This document shows positions 1-7,872 of a DNA stretch of 64,000 nucleotides, in pieces; the stretch's first letter is position 1; every line of letters begins with the position of its first letter. Under the pieces are notes generated by a model that saw only the letters and a list, made by a program, of their open reading frames with translations, was not told the origin of the DNA and did not search any database. Made by a program: the position numbers and the translations under genes. The DNA comes from Gracilimonas sediminicola (GTDB lineage Bacteria; Bacteroidota; Rhodothermia; Balneolales; Balneolaceae), in assembly GCF_024320785.1 (NCBI RefSeq), contig NZ_JANDBC010000001.1:2052001-2116000 (forward strand). Direction: 5' to 3'.

Positions 1-159
1 TTTGCTCGGGATAGTGCCGGAGTTGATCCAGGTTCCCCCAAAAGAATCTTCGTTGGCTTCAATTACCAACACTTTTTTGTCGAACTTAGAGCTCTGCATA
101 GCGCAGGAAAAACCGGCGGGTCCGCTACCAATAACAATAACATCGTAATCGTACTTCAT
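1..159 (-). CDS. SthA-like FAD/NAD(P) pyridine nucleotide-disulphide family oxidoreductase, N-terminal fragment
   Basis: Fifty-three N-terminal codons are present; the gene runs off the left edge. The start is the ATG at 159. Residues about 5-17 form the FAD-binding Rossmann motif (VIVIGSGPAG). The fragment ends in GGTWINSGTIPSK, the position of the redox-active CxxxxC of dihydrolipoamide dehydrogenases. Both cysteines are absent here (W and T instead), and GTIPSK is the wording typical of soluble transhydrogenase SthA, which has no disulphide. I therefore favour an SthA-like NAD(P) transhydrogenase over a disulphide reductase. The gene is divergent from the superoxide dismutase gene, sharing a 218-bp gap. 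The rest of the protein is needed to confirm this. Confidence 0.7.
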   Translation of the reverse strand, partial: MKYDYDVIVIGSGPAGFSCAMQSSKFDKKVLVIEANEDSFGGTWINSGTIPSK

Positions 160-377
160 AAATAAACTGAGTGAGTGTGTGAACCCCAAAGATACTTCAA
201 TTTTAAGAGGATTTCAGAGCTACATTTACTCATAGTGTTAACATATCTAAAAGATAGATTGTTTAGATGGAGGCAGGAACGAATTTTAGCGGGGTATTGC
301 TTATGTTTGGGAACGATAAATTAAAGGCGCACAAGTTGTAAGCGTCCATTAAATCAGAATTTAATTTGGAGGTAAAA

Positions 378-986
378 ATGGCTTATTCTCTACCCGATCT
401 CCCATACGATTACGATGCACTTGAACCCAATGTGGATGCACGTACTATGGAGATCCATCACACCAAACACCATCAGGGTTACACGAACAAAGTAAATGCA
501 GCCCTTGAAGGTCACGACTTTGCGGATCTTGATATCGAAGAAGTATTACGCAGAATCGATGAAGTACCAGCCGATAAGAAACAAGCTGTAATCAATAACG
601 GTGGCGGATATGCTAACCACAAACTGTTCTGGACTATTCTTTCTCCAAACGGTGGCGGAGAACCGGAAGGTGATTTAGCGGATGCCATCAATGATACCTA
701 TGGCAGTTTTGAGAAATTTAAAGAAGAGTTTTCAAATGCAGCCGGTTCTCGTTTCGGATCCGGATGGGCGTGGTTGTCAGTTGACGGCAATGGCGATCTT
801 CACGTGCATTCTACAGCAAACCAAGACAGCCCGCTAATGAAAGGATTTACTCCTATTCTCGGACTGGATGTTTGGGAGCACGCATATTATTTGAATTATC
901 AGAACCGACGTCCCGATTACGTTTCCGCTTTCTGGAATGTGATTAACTGGGATCAGGTTGCTGAAAATTACAAAGCCGCCAAGTAA
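378..986 (+). CDS. sodA: Superoxide dismutase, Mn-type (Fe/Mn family)
   Basis: This 202-residue protein disproportionates superoxide to hydrogen peroxide and oxygen. Expected metal ligands are visible: His27 (MEIHHTKHH), the His of YANHKLFW, and Asp and His of DVWEHAYYL. The outer-sphere Gln sits in the C-terminal half (STANQDSPL), which is the Mn-type arrangement, as is the GGG run before YANH. Cambialistic use of Fe cannot be excluded. An in-frame TTG exists at 366, but it overlaps the GGAGG ribosome-binding site at 368-373, so I start at the ATG at 378. There is no signal peptide, so it is cytoplasmic. A hairpin terminator follows directly, so it is probably monocistronic. Confidence 0.95.
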   Translation: MAYSLPDLPYDYDALEPNVDARTMEIHHTKHHQGYTNKVNAALEGHDFADLDIEEVLRRIDEVPADKKQAVINNGGGYANHKLFWTILSPNGGGEPEGDLADAINDTYGSFEKFKEEFSNAAGSRFGSGWAWLSVDGNGDLHVHSTANQDSPLMKGFTPILGLDVWEHAYYLNYQNRRPDYVSAFWNVINWDQVAENYKAAK

Positions 987-1010
987 ATACGGCAATTGAC
1001 TATTGATGAG

Positions 1011-1049
1011 CGACGGTGGGCGACTTCAGCTCACCGTCGTTTCTTTTTT
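1011..1049 (+). terminator. Rho-independent terminator of the superoxide dismutase gene
   Basis: An 11-bp stem (1011-1021 with 1029-1039, one G-T wobble) with a 7-nt loop is followed by a T-rich tract (TTTCTTTTTT). It lies 25 bases after the stop codon. Confidence 0.85.
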
Positions 1050-1159
1050 AGATAGCTGATGTTGATGTGATTCATCAGAATTTGCGATACGCCGGCTTGC
1101 AAAATTAATACAGAGAGTTTGTATATTTAACTGAATTAAAAAAAGAAAGAGGTAATGTT

Positions 1160-1618
1160 ATGCAATTTGGATTTGGCGTAGGCCCCGATACTTCCTGGAT
1201 GCGAGAAGAACTCACCCAATTTGGGGTAGAGGAATTAAAGACGACTGAAGATGTAGATCGTGCAATGAATGAATATAAAGGCACGATGCTATTAGCCATC
1301 AATTCTGTTTGTGGATGTGCGGCAGGTAATGCCCGTCCCGGACTTGGAATTGCCCTGGAGCAATCGGAAGTAAAACCGGATCACATGGTAACGGTATTTG
1401 CCGGTCAGGATAAAGAAGCCACGGCTCATGCCCGCGATTACTTTTCCGAGTATCCACCGTCTTCTCCGGCATTTGCCTATTTCGTGGATGGAGAAATTAA
1501 AGCTATGATTCCCCGTCACCGAATTGAAGGCCGTACAAAAGATGAAGTAGCGGCTGACCTGAAGATGGTTTTCGAAGCATTTTCCAAAGAAAACAGAGAA
1601 AAAGCTGAGAAAGAGTAA
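1160..1618 (+). CDS. Bacilliredoxin (BrxA/BrxB, YphP/YqiW family)
   Basis: This 152-residue thioredoxin-fold protein has the family's CXC motif at Cys51-Gly-Cys53 (INSVCGCAAGNARPG), preceded by a beta strand (MLLAIN). The family removes bacillithiol or similar low-molecular-weight thiols from proteins after oxidative stress; whether this organism makes bacillithiol cannot be judged from the window. The length and the conserved C-terminal half (AGQDKEATAHAR, SPAFAYFVDGE, PRHRIEG) fit the family. A purine-rich ribosome-binding site (GAAAGAGGT, 1145-1153) supports the ATG at 1160. Its position beside sodA suggests a redox-stress neighbourhood, but each gene has its own terminator. Confidence 0.9.
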   Translation: MQFGFGVGPDTSWMREELTQFGVEELKTTEDVDRAMNEYKGTMLLAINSVCGCAAGNARPGLGIALEQSEVKPDHMVTVFAGQDKEATAHARDYFSEYPPSSPAFAYFVDGEIKAMIPRHRIEGRTKDEVAADLKMVFEAFSKENREKAEKE

Positions 1619-1647
1619 CCATACTTTTTCACATACCAAGTATTTGA

Positions 1648-1675
1648 AAGCCGGCTCAAAATGCCGGCTTTTTTT
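1648..1675 (+). terminator. Rho-independent terminator of the bacilliredoxin gene
   Basis: A perfect 8-bp stem (AAGCCGGC at 1648-1655 with GCCGGCTT at 1663-1670) and a 7-nt loop are followed by a run of T. Confidence 0.85.
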
Positions 1676-1774
1676 ATGCGTCAAAAATTCGACATGGTAA
1701 ATCTTGTGGGTAAGAAGGTATAAAAACAACGGTTTTTGCCGGTAGTAGTCTTTTTGAGAAGGATATAGTACATT

Positions 1775-2185
1775 TTGGAAACAAATCGGATGGCTATGAA
1801 CGGCGAAATTTCCAAGAAAGCTATTATTGTAGAAGATAATCTCATTCTTTCGCTTCTGTATGAGAATTATCTCAAAGAAATGGTTTTTAAAACCGTGGGG
1901 GAAATCACCAGCGGTGAAAAAGCCGTGGAGCTTGTCAAAAAATATACGCCGGATGTAGTGATTATGGATATCATGCTGGATGGAAAAATTGATGGAGTAG
2001 AAGCTGCTGCTGAGATCCGTAAATTTTCATCGGCACCCATTGTTTTTATTACAGCGAATACAGATCCCGCTCATTTAAAAAGAGCCGAAAATATTACTAA
2101 TTCAAAGTTTCTGCGAAAGCCTATCTCCGAAGATAAACTCAAAAAAGCAGTGAACTATCTCTTGTCGGGTAAACCTAAGGTTTAG
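1775..2185 (+). CDS. Single-domain response regulator (CheY-like receiver)
   Basis: The protein is a receiver domain with no output domain. The phospho-acceptor is Asp65 in VVIMDIMLDG, the acidic pair is in IIVEDN near residue 20, the switch Thr is in VFITANTD, and the Lys is in KFLRKPIS. The form resembles receivers that follow PAS/histidine-kinase sensors and act by protein-protein phosphotransfer. No kinase lies next to it, so its partner is elsewhere. The start is uncertain: an AAGGAT sequence 11 bases upstream favours the TTG at 1775, while ATG codons at 1790 and 1796 would give slightly shorter proteins. Its stop lies 3 bases from the stop of the convergent MscS gene, with no room for a separate terminator. 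Confidence 0.85.
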   Translation: METNRMAMNGEISKKAIIVEDNLILSLLYENYLKEMVFKTVGEITSGEKAVELVKKYTPDVVIMDIMLDGKIDGVEAAAEIRKFSSAPIVFITANTDPAHLKRAENITNSKFLRKPISEDKLKKAVNYLLSGKPKV

Positions 2186-2188
2186 GCT

Positions 2189-3886
2189 CTATTTACCAGC
2201 TCCAAAATCGATTTCCTCACCATCTTTAAAAATCCGGGTTCCTTCTGCACTTTTCTTTTCTCCGTCCGGGCCAAATTGATACACTGCTGAAGCCAGCTCT
2301 TCTTCGGACCGTTCTTCACCTGCTTTTCTGGGTTCGTCTTTATAAAAACTGTCCATGTGCAGCGTTTGTGTTGGGAAGGCGAATTCCACACCTACTTCTT
2401 TAGCGAGCTTCAGAACTTCGAGGAAGAAATTATGACGCTGCTGCAGTTCGGTACTCCAATCGGGGACATCAAAAAACACATACACCAATACGTCCAGTGA
2501 ATGCGCTCCAAAGGAGTTGAAATGAACTTCGTACACATCCTGCCGGAAGTGCTTGTTGGCCTTAACAATGGCTTTGATGCCTTCCACAAAAGCCTCCATT
2601 TGTTCGGGCGTGGTGGAGTAAGTCAGGTTCAGGACGGTTTTCAGCCGGCGGTATTGGCGCAGGCCAAGATTGTCGATGTCGGTATTGGCGAGATTTGAAT
2701 TGGGTACGCTCACCAGCGAGTTGTAAAAGGTGCGTACACGGGTTGAACGAAAGCCGACTTCCTCCACGGTTCCTTCCACATCCCCAACTTTAATCCAGTC
2801 GCCCATTTTAAAGGGACGGTCGAGCAGGATGGTGACCGACCCAAAGAAATTGGCCAGCGTTTCCCGGGCGGCTAATGCTACGGCCAAACCACCAATTCCT
2901 AATCCGGCTATCAGCGAAGCCACATTATATCCATTGTTTTGAAGGATGGCGATGACGCCCATCAGTACCACAAAAAAGCGCAGTGTTTTACGGATGAGCG
3001 GAACCAGCTGATCATCGAGCTGGGTTTCGGTTTTTGAGGTGAGTACGCTCAGGTATTGCGAAAATACATCGGCCAGGTTATAAAGCAGCCAAACCACGCC
3101 GACCGATACGACGATTTCCAGAATGGCGGAAAGGTAGTAACTGATGTTCACCGAAAACTGAAGATTGGAATAGGTGAGCAGGAAAAAGATCATCAGGAAA
3201 ATAAAAGCAGCCGGCTTCTCAATACTGTTGATGAGGTCGTCATCCCAGGTGAACTTTGTTTTTTGGGCCAGTCGTTTAACGTAATTGTCGAGGATGAAGC
3301 CGAAGACTTTCATCAGAATAAGACCGGTAAGCAGCCAGATAAACACCGCGATATACTGCCAGATTTCGATGCCCAGCCACTCGTTGTGTGCCCAGTTGGG
3401 AAGGTTATCGGTAATCAGGGTTACATATCCCGAAAAAGTATCATCATATAATTCCGGTATGCGATTGATGGTGGCTTCTGAAAATACCCACTGGTTTTGG
3501 TCTGATTTTACCAGGTACACTTCGGGTAATGAGGAGAACAAAATATACTGCTGAAGCCCTGAAAGGCTGTCGGTATAGTTGGCGTTTGCAGGAATTTGAT
3601 CATAGTCTATAAGCAGGCCGCGGGCATCCAGTACTTTTAAAAGTTCGCTGGCCAGTTGCAGTTTTTGTGCTTCCCCGGCATCTGAAAGCTTCATGGTTTT
3701 TATAACAAAATCCGGATTTTTATGACCGCTTTGCTGCCAATGCAGGAAGGTGTGAACAGCTCTCCTTGGGTTAGCCAGCAGGTCTTCATCCCTGGGCTGT
3801 GGCTGATTCTGAAAGGCAGAAAGGTCAGGAATAATAAATAGCATTGCTGCAAACAGCAGGAATCCGGATCTCAATTGGGCGAACAT
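2189..3886 (-). CDS. MscS-family mechanosensitive ion channel
   Basis: This 565-residue inner-membrane channel probably relieves turgor on osmotic downshock. It begins with a signal-peptide-like segment (MFAQLRSGFLLFAAMLF), then has an extracytoplasmic region to about residue 175 and several membrane spans. The pore-lining helix is glycine/alanine-rich (AGLGIGGLAVALAARETL), followed by the MscS beta domain (LLDRPFKMGDWIKVGDVEG) and a cytoplasmic C-terminus ending in a charged tail. The frame is open up to a TTG at 3919, but the ATG at 3886 gives a proper signal peptide, so I use it. It is longer than E. coli MscS (about 286 residues), as expected for members with N-terminal extensions. The ligand or stimulus is unknown. 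Confidence 0.88.
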   Translation of the reverse strand: MFAQLRSGFLLFAAMLFIIPDLSAFQNQPQPRDEDLLANPRRAVHTFLHWQQSGHKNPDFVIKTMKLSDAGEAQKLQLASELLKVLDARGLLIDYDQIPANANYTDSLSGLQQYILFSSLPEVYLVKSDQNQWVFSEATINRIPELYDDTFSGYVTLITDNLPNWAHNEWLGIEIWQYIAVFIWLLTGLILMKVFGFILDNYVKRLAQKTKFTWDDDLINSIEKPAAFIFLMIFFLLTYSNLQFSVNISYYLSAILEIVVSVGVVWLLYNLADVFSQYLSVLTSKTETQLDDQLVPLIRKTLRFFVVLMGVIAILQNNGYNVASLIAGLGIGGLAVALAARETLANFFGSVTILLDRPFKMGDWIKVGDVEGTVEEVGFRSTRVRTFYNSLVSVPNSNLANTDIDNLGLRQYRRLKTVLNLTYSTTPEQMEAFVEGIKAIVKANKHFRQDVYEVHFNSFGAHSLDVLVYVFFDVPDWSTELQQRHNFFLEVLKLAKEVGVEFAFPTQTLHMDSFYKDEPRKAGEERSEEELASAVYQFGPDGEKKSAEGTRIFKDGEEIDFGAGK

Positions 3887-3938
3887 AACGTACTTTATTG
3901 ATTTATGATAAGTGCCCAAATCTAAGAAATGTGAAGCT

Positions 3939-4033
3939 TGTAGTGAAAAGAGATAAGCAGAAATAAAAAGGCTCCGATGCGGAGCGTCAGAGCCAGAGTG
4001 TTATTAGAAACCAGAGCCAGTTTGTGGTTTGGT
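3939..4033. repeat. Duplicated intergenic segment, copy 1 (partner at 5546-5639)
   Basis: About 95 bases closely match 5546-5639. Shared landmarks are TTGTAGTGAAA, GCAGAAATAAAAAGGCTCC, TTATTAGAAACCAGAG and TTGTGGTTTGG. Both copies contain the terminator hairpin described separately. Together with the two paralogous lipoprotein genes, this indicates a local tandem duplication. Confidence 0.75.
3965..3994 (-). terminator. Dispersed terminator hairpin, copy 1
   Basis: Read on the minus strand, GGCTC-A-GACGC pairs across a TCC loop with GCATC-G-GAGCC (one internal mismatch and one wobble), followed by TTTTTATTT. It lies downstream of the lipoprotein gene at 4046-4381. Three near-identical copies occur at 5080, 5572 and 40241. 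Confidence 0.8.
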
Positions 4034-4045
4034 GTCAGGATCAGA

Positions 4046-4381
4046 CTAAAAAGCTGAGAGAGTTGTATTTAGTTTCCCTGATGTTGCTTTATAGGGATAG
4101 AAATAAAACGATGCAGAATCTCTTCTGCCGGAGTCCATTCTGAATACGGTATCTATTTTCCCATTTAAGTAATGCCTATAGCATATAGAACACATCTTTA
4201 TATAAACCGAGTCATCTACTTCACCTTTTATTTGTATTGCTTTCATCATGTGAGTTTCGCCGTTTAGATCAAGACTTAATATGGTAGGTTTAGAAAAATC
4301 TTCTATGACCACATCATCGGATGTGATGATGCATGAAACCGACATGAATGCTGTTAAAAGAAATATTAAAATGGTCTTCAT
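4046..4381 (-). CDS. Small lipoprotein of unknown function, paralogue of 5196-5531
   Basis: The protein has 111 residues with a type II signal peptide: a hydrophobic stretch, then SVSC with the acylated Cys at 17. The mature part has a conserved core shared with the 5196-5531 protein (DDVVIDFSP, LDLG, KAQKG, VDDSVYIKCS CY, GKIDTFRMD, FYFYPKSGKL). The two proteins are aligned without gaps over most of their length. Two close cysteines in the mature part (MCSICY) could bind metal or form a disulphide. I do not recognise the family. Confidence 0.75.
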   Translation of the reverse strand: MKTILIFLLTAFMSVSCIITSDDVVIEDFSKPTILSLDLNGETHMMKAIQIKGEVDDSVYIKMCSICYRHYLNGKIDTVFRMDSGRRDSASFYFYPYKATSGKLNTTLSAF

Positions 4382-4445
4382 TACTGTAAATTGTGAGCTG
4401 GAATTAGAGCCGGGACTTAGCCTCGTTGCAAAATTTTTATCGGGT

Positions 4446-5009
4446 CTATGAGCTTGAAGAAGAATAGTTAATCCTGTCTATGCCCGATTTTTTAAGTGTC
4501 TTTTGCACATCAAATACTGTGCCCATTATGGCTTCATTACTTACCGATAGAATTACGGAAAAATCTTTTGAAGATTCGTTTCGGACAGCATATTTCAAAT
4601 CTTCAGTATGTAAAAGCGTACCATCTACCATGATTTTACCCGATTCAAGGATGTCGATAACTACATTTTTTTCATATTCCAGGAACTCGTCCGAAGTCAT
4701 CATATTGAAATGGACGTTTCCAACATTCCGGTTTGCAAACTCTCTGGTTAAACGATGAACTAAGCTGGTATAGACTTTATCAGAAGAAGAAATTCTAACT
4801 TTAGTTTGCTCATTAACTTCCAAGACATCCAAAAACGCAGTTTCAGAGAGGGTGCGGCCATTTATTTTCATATCGCCATTCTCATACAGTCTAACATCTA
4901 CGAGCTCCAGTTTTTCCTGATTATCCGCTGAGTGATTAACTGTTTCTGGCTCAGATGAGCATGAAATGATAATTGATAAAATGACAAGCCAAGTGAAAAT
5001 GATTCGCAT
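4446..5009 (-). CDS. Lipoprotein with two ExbD-like periplasmic domains
   Basis: The protein has 187 residues. A lipoprotein signal ends at ILSIIISC (Cys17). Two successive segments, about 35-100 and 113-185, each show the pattern of the periplasmic domain of ExbD/TolR: a strand with a Gly-rich turn and short repeat (LYENGDMKINGRTL; ILESGKIMVDGTLL), a helix, a strand (VRISS; VILSV), a helix (VHRLTREFANRNVG; VFDVQKTLKKSG) and a final strand (NVHFN; RINYSS). Real ExbD has one such domain and an N-terminal membrane helix carrying a key Asp. Here there are two domains and a lipid anchor instead. No ExbB or TonB gene is nearby. The domain call rests on pattern recognition, and the function is unknown. 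Confidence 0.6.
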   Translation of the reverse strand: MRIIFTWLVILSIIISCSSEPETVNHSADNQEKLELVDVRLYENGDMKINGRTLSETAFLDVLEVNEQTKVRISSSDKVYTSLVHRLTREFANRNVGNVHFNMMTSDEFLEYEKNVVIDILESGKIMVDGTLLHTEDLKYAVRNESSKDFSVILSVSNEAIMGTVFDVQKTLKKSGIDRINYSSSSS

Positions 5010-5079
5010 GTGTTAGTATCTAAGTGAATGTTTGGATAACAAGAGTTCTAAGAACATGCACAAATATTTCCGGAAAATA

Positions 5080-5109
5080 AAAAAGGCTCCGACGCGGAGC
5101 GTCAGAGCC
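5080..5109 (-). terminator. Dispersed terminator hairpin, copy 2
   Basis: This is the same 25-nt hairpin as at 3965 (GGCTC-C-GACGC, GGA loop, GCGTC-A-GAGCC on the plus strand, T-run on the minus strand). It lies between the 5196-5531 lipoprotein gene and the ExbD-like gene, so it ends transcription of the former. Confidence 0.8.
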
Positions 5110-5195
5110 AGGATATGATTTAACTTCAAAGTTAGATTAAGAGGTTTTTAACTGAAATAGAGGCTTTCGAAATTGCTTTGGCAATAAAAAAGCTT

Positions 5196-5531
5196 CTACA
5201 AAGCCGAGTACGTAATTTTTAGTTTTCCTGATTTAGCTTTAAAAGGGTAGAAATAGAATAATGTTGAATCTCTGCCAGCGAAATCCATTCTGAATGTAGT
5301 ATCTATTTTTCCTTTTAGATAGTCTTTATAGCATGTAGAACACAATTTTATGTAGACTGAATCGTCAACAAAGCCTTTAACTTGCATTGCTTTACTTGTA
5401 TGCATATCACCGCTTAAATCAAGATTTAAAACGACGGGTTCGGAAAAATCATCAATTACTACGTCTTCGCTGGTAGTGATGCATGAAATCATGATGAATG
5501 TCAGGAGAAAAGTTATGAATATGTTTTTCAT
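5196..5531 (-). CDS. Small lipoprotein of unknown function, paralogue of 4046-4381
   Basis: The protein has 111 residues, exactly as long as its paralogue. The signal peptide ends at IMISC (Cys17). The mature sequence repeats the paralogue's core (VVIDDF, LDLSGDMH, VDDSVYIKLCSTCY, GKIDTTFRMD, FYFYPFKAKSGK). The gene is preceded by the second copy of the 95-bp duplicated segment and followed by terminator copy 2, so it is probably a separate transcript. The function is not recognised. Confidence 0.75.
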   Translation of the reverse strand: MKNIFITFLLTFIMISCITTSEDVVIDDFSEPVVLNLDLSGDMHTSKAMQVKGFVDDSVYIKLCSTCYKDYLKGKIDTTFRMDFAGRDSTLFYFYPFKAKSGKLKITYSAL

Positions 5532-5545
5532 GGTATGGTTAAAGT

Positions 5546-5639
5546 TTGTAGTGAAAGAAATATGCAGAAATAAAAAGGCTCCGACGCGGAGCGTCAGAGC
5601 CAGGTTGTTATTAGAAACCAGAGTCAGGTTGTGGTTTGG
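5546..5639. repeat. Duplicated intergenic segment, copy 2 (partner at 3939-4033)
   Basis: See 3939-4033. Here it lies between the slipin gene and the 5196-5531 lipoprotein gene. Confidence 0.75.
5572..5601 (-). terminator. Dispersed terminator hairpin, copy 3
   Basis: This is the same hairpin as copies 1, 2 and 4. It follows the NfeD-slipin operon read on the minus strand. Confidence 0.8.
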
Positions 5640-5672
5640 CGCAATAGCCAGTGAATCGGGTTCGATTAATGG

Positions 5673-6482
5673 TTATGATTCGTCATTTTTGTTGTTTCCT
5701 GACTTACCCCGGTCGGCCATGGACTTGAAGGCCTCGAGGAAATCCATTGGCAGCGGGAGGAAGGCAAAGGTGGCGTTTTCCTCACTGATTTCATTCATGG
5801 TTTGAAGGAAACGGAGCTGAAGGGCCGCGGGTGCTGTCTCGATCATCTTAGCGGCATCTACCAGCCGTTCAGCAGCCTGGAATTCACCTTCCGCATTAAT
5901 GACTTTCGCTCGTCGGTCACGCTCAGTTTCAGCCTGTCGTGCCATAGCGCGCTTCATGTTCTCAGGCAGAACGACATCGCGAACCTCAACAGAAACTACT
6001 TTTATTCCCCAGGGATCGGTTTGAGTATCAATATTCTGCTGAATTTGTTTGTTGATTTTCTCGCGGTTTGCCAGCAATTCATCCAGTTCAACCTGCCCGA
6101 TAATACTTCGCAGTGTTGTTTGTGCCAGCATGGAAGTAGCATGTATGTAGCGCTCAACCTGTATAACGGCTGCTTCGGCATCAACCACCCGGAAAAAAGT
6201 GATGGCATCCACATTTACAGTCACGTTGTCCTTGGTGATCACTTCCTGCCGGTCCACGTTAATGGTTAAAACACGCAGGTCAACCCGCTCAACTTTATCG
6301 ATGAAGGGGATGAGTACGATCAGTCCCGGGCCCTTTACACTTTGGAATTTACCGAGCCGGAAAACGACCGCCCGTTCATATTCGCGCAGTATTTTGAAAA
6401 TTTGCGGGGCCAATAACACAATAAAAACGACGATGGTTATCAGCCATGTGATATAGCCTGAAAAAATCTCAGTTGACTCCAT
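5673..6482 (-). CDS. Slipin / SPFH (band 7) membrane scaffold protein
   Basis: The protein has 269 residues with one N-terminal hydrophobic span (about 11-28), then the SPFH domain (YERAVVFRLGKF, GPGLIVLIPF, VDLRVLTINV, QEVITKDNVTVNVDA), a helical segment (RQAETERDRRAKVINAEGE) and a short polar tail. Slipins form oligomeric scaffolds in membrane microdomains and pair with NfeD proteases; the upstream gene here is NfeD. The frame is open to a TTG at 6488, but AAGGAG at 6490-6495 is well spaced (7 bases) for the ATG at 6482. That start overlaps the end of the nfeD gene by 14 bases, implying translational coupling. Confidence 0.93.
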   Translation of the reverse strand: MESTEIFSGYITWLITIVVFIVLLAPQIFKILREYERAVVFRLGKFQSVKGPGLIVLIPFIDKVERVDLRVLTINVDRQEVITKDNVTVNVDAITFFRVVDAEAAVIQVERYIHATSMLAQTTLRSIIGQVELDELLANREKINKQIQQNIDTQTDPWGIKVVSVEVRDVVLPENMKRAMARQAETERDRRAKVINAEGEFQAAERLVDAAKMIETAPAALQLRFLQTMNEISEENATFAFLPLPMDFLEAFKSMADRGKSGNNKNDES

Positions 6483-7803
6483 GGTCAAACTCCTTATTTG
6501 GGGTGTATGGTTTTACGGTTACGGTGAGTCCTTCGAAACGGACGATCTCGCACCATTCGTTAGATTCAATTTCTTCTCCCTCGGTTACGGCGTTCCAGTA
6601 TTCACCGGAAATCAGTATCCGGCCGCCTTCTTCGTTGATGTCATCAACAACTTTTGCCTTTTTCCCGATGAGGGATTCCAGCCCGGTTCGGTTTCCTGTA
6701 AATTGGGCTTTGATGCCGGAAGTGGCAATCCAGCCAAAAAAGATGGCGGTCATAATGGTTGCCGGTACCAGCCAGTACCAGTCGAGCTGCATGTTTTTGG
6801 GAAATTCCTGGAAGAGCATCAGGGCGCCGAGGAAAAAAGATACCGCTCCGCCCGTTATCAATATTCCGAAAGTGGGGGTAAAGGCTTCAATCAAAAATAA
6901 CACAATCGCCAGTCCAATTAGCACAAAGCCGGCCACGTTGATTGGCATGGTTGCCGATCCGTAAAGTAGTAAAATCAGGGCAATCACTCCGGCAACACCG
7001 GGAACAATAGCTCCCGGGTTGGTTACCTCGCCCACAATCCCATAAATGGCAACCATCGTTAAAATCAGCATAATTTCAGGCCGCATGATGAAGCTGAAAA
7101 ATTGTTCGGCAAAGGTTTCGCCTTCCTTATTAATACTGGCTTTTGCAGTTTGCAGGGTATCGCCTTCAAACACAAGGCCGTCCATTTGCACAAGAAGCTC
7201 GTTCAAATCCTGGGAAATAAAATCAATTACGTTAAGCTCAAGCGCTTCGGTTTCGGTGATGGCAGCTCCGTCCCGAACGGCCGACTTCGCCCACTCCGTA
7301 TTCCGGTCACGCTCTTTAGCGATGTTTTCGATGAAGCTTTCGGAGTAGTTAAAAATCTTTTTCTGCATCACGGTGTCTTGCGGTTGACCTCCCATGGAAA
7401 CCGGCGAGGCGGCACCAATAGTGGTTGTAGGAGCCATAGCTGCAACATGCGCTGCCAGTGTGATAAAGGTGCCGGCACTGCCCGCGTTACCACCCGATGG
7501 AGTTACATACACGGCAATGGGCATTTCAGAAGCCAGCATTTCCTGTACGATATCCTGTGTGGAATTCAGGAGTCCACCGGGAGTGTCGAGTTCGATAATC
7601 AGTACTTCATCACCCCGTTCGCGAGCAGTCTCCAATCCTCTTCGGATGTAGTTGGTAGTTGTAGGGCCAATCGCTCCTTTTACAGTGATTACGGTAACGG
7701 ATGTCTGAGCCGTGGAATCAGCTTGGGCTAAGACAGAGGGAGCGTACGCAGAGGATAGAACAAGCCCCAGAAGAAATAGTGATATTTTTTTGATCATGCC
7801 CAT
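6469..7803 (-). CDS. NfeD-family membrane serine protease (ClpP-class domain plus NfeD)
   Basis: The protein has 444 residues: a signal peptide (1-27), then a ClpP/crotonase-fold protease domain with the catalytic Ser109 in GNAGSAGTF and a Lys at 148/149 (VMQKKIF) as the likely dyad partner. A preceding DTPGGLL motif builds the oxyanion region. Four to five membrane spans follow (about 230-360), then a C-terminal OB-fold NfeD domain (LIGKKAKVVDDI, GGRILISGEYW). Full-length NfeD proteases cleave hydrophobic or slipin-type membrane proteins, and the next gene is the slipin. The start at 7803 has a second ATG two codons later, and no ribosome-binding site stands out. Confidence 0.92.
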   Translation of the reverse strand: MGMIKKISLFLLGLVLSSAYAPSVLAQADSTAQTSVTVITVKGAIGPTTTNYIRRGLETARERGDEVLIIELDTPGGLLNSTQDIVQEMLASEMPIAVYVTPSGGNAGSAGTFITLAAHVAAMAPTTTIGAASPVSMGGQPQDTVMQKKIFNYSESFIENIAKERDRNTEWAKSAVRDGAAITETEALELNVIDFISQDLNELLVQMDGLVFEGDTLQTAKASINKEGETFAEQFFSFIMRPEIMLILTMVAIYGIVGEVTNPGAIVPGVAGVIALILLLYGSATMPINVAGFVLIGLAIVLFLIEAFTPTFGILITGGAVSFFLGALMLFQEFPKNMQLDWYWLVPATIMTAIFFGWIATSGIKAQFTGNRTGLESLIGKKAKVVDDINEEGGRILISGEYWNAVTEGEEIESNEWCEIVRFEGLTVTVKPYTPNKEFDHGVN

Positions 7804-7872
7804 GTAAACCTAATGCTAACCGTATTCTTAAGGTTCCATTTATTGTAAGCAATCGATGGAAATAAACAAAGC

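Noticed and set aside
302-310. TATGTTTGG as a Bacteroidota-type -7 element for sodA
   Set aside because: The -7 fits TAnnTTTG, but no convincing -33 element lies at the right distance, so I do not list it as a feature.
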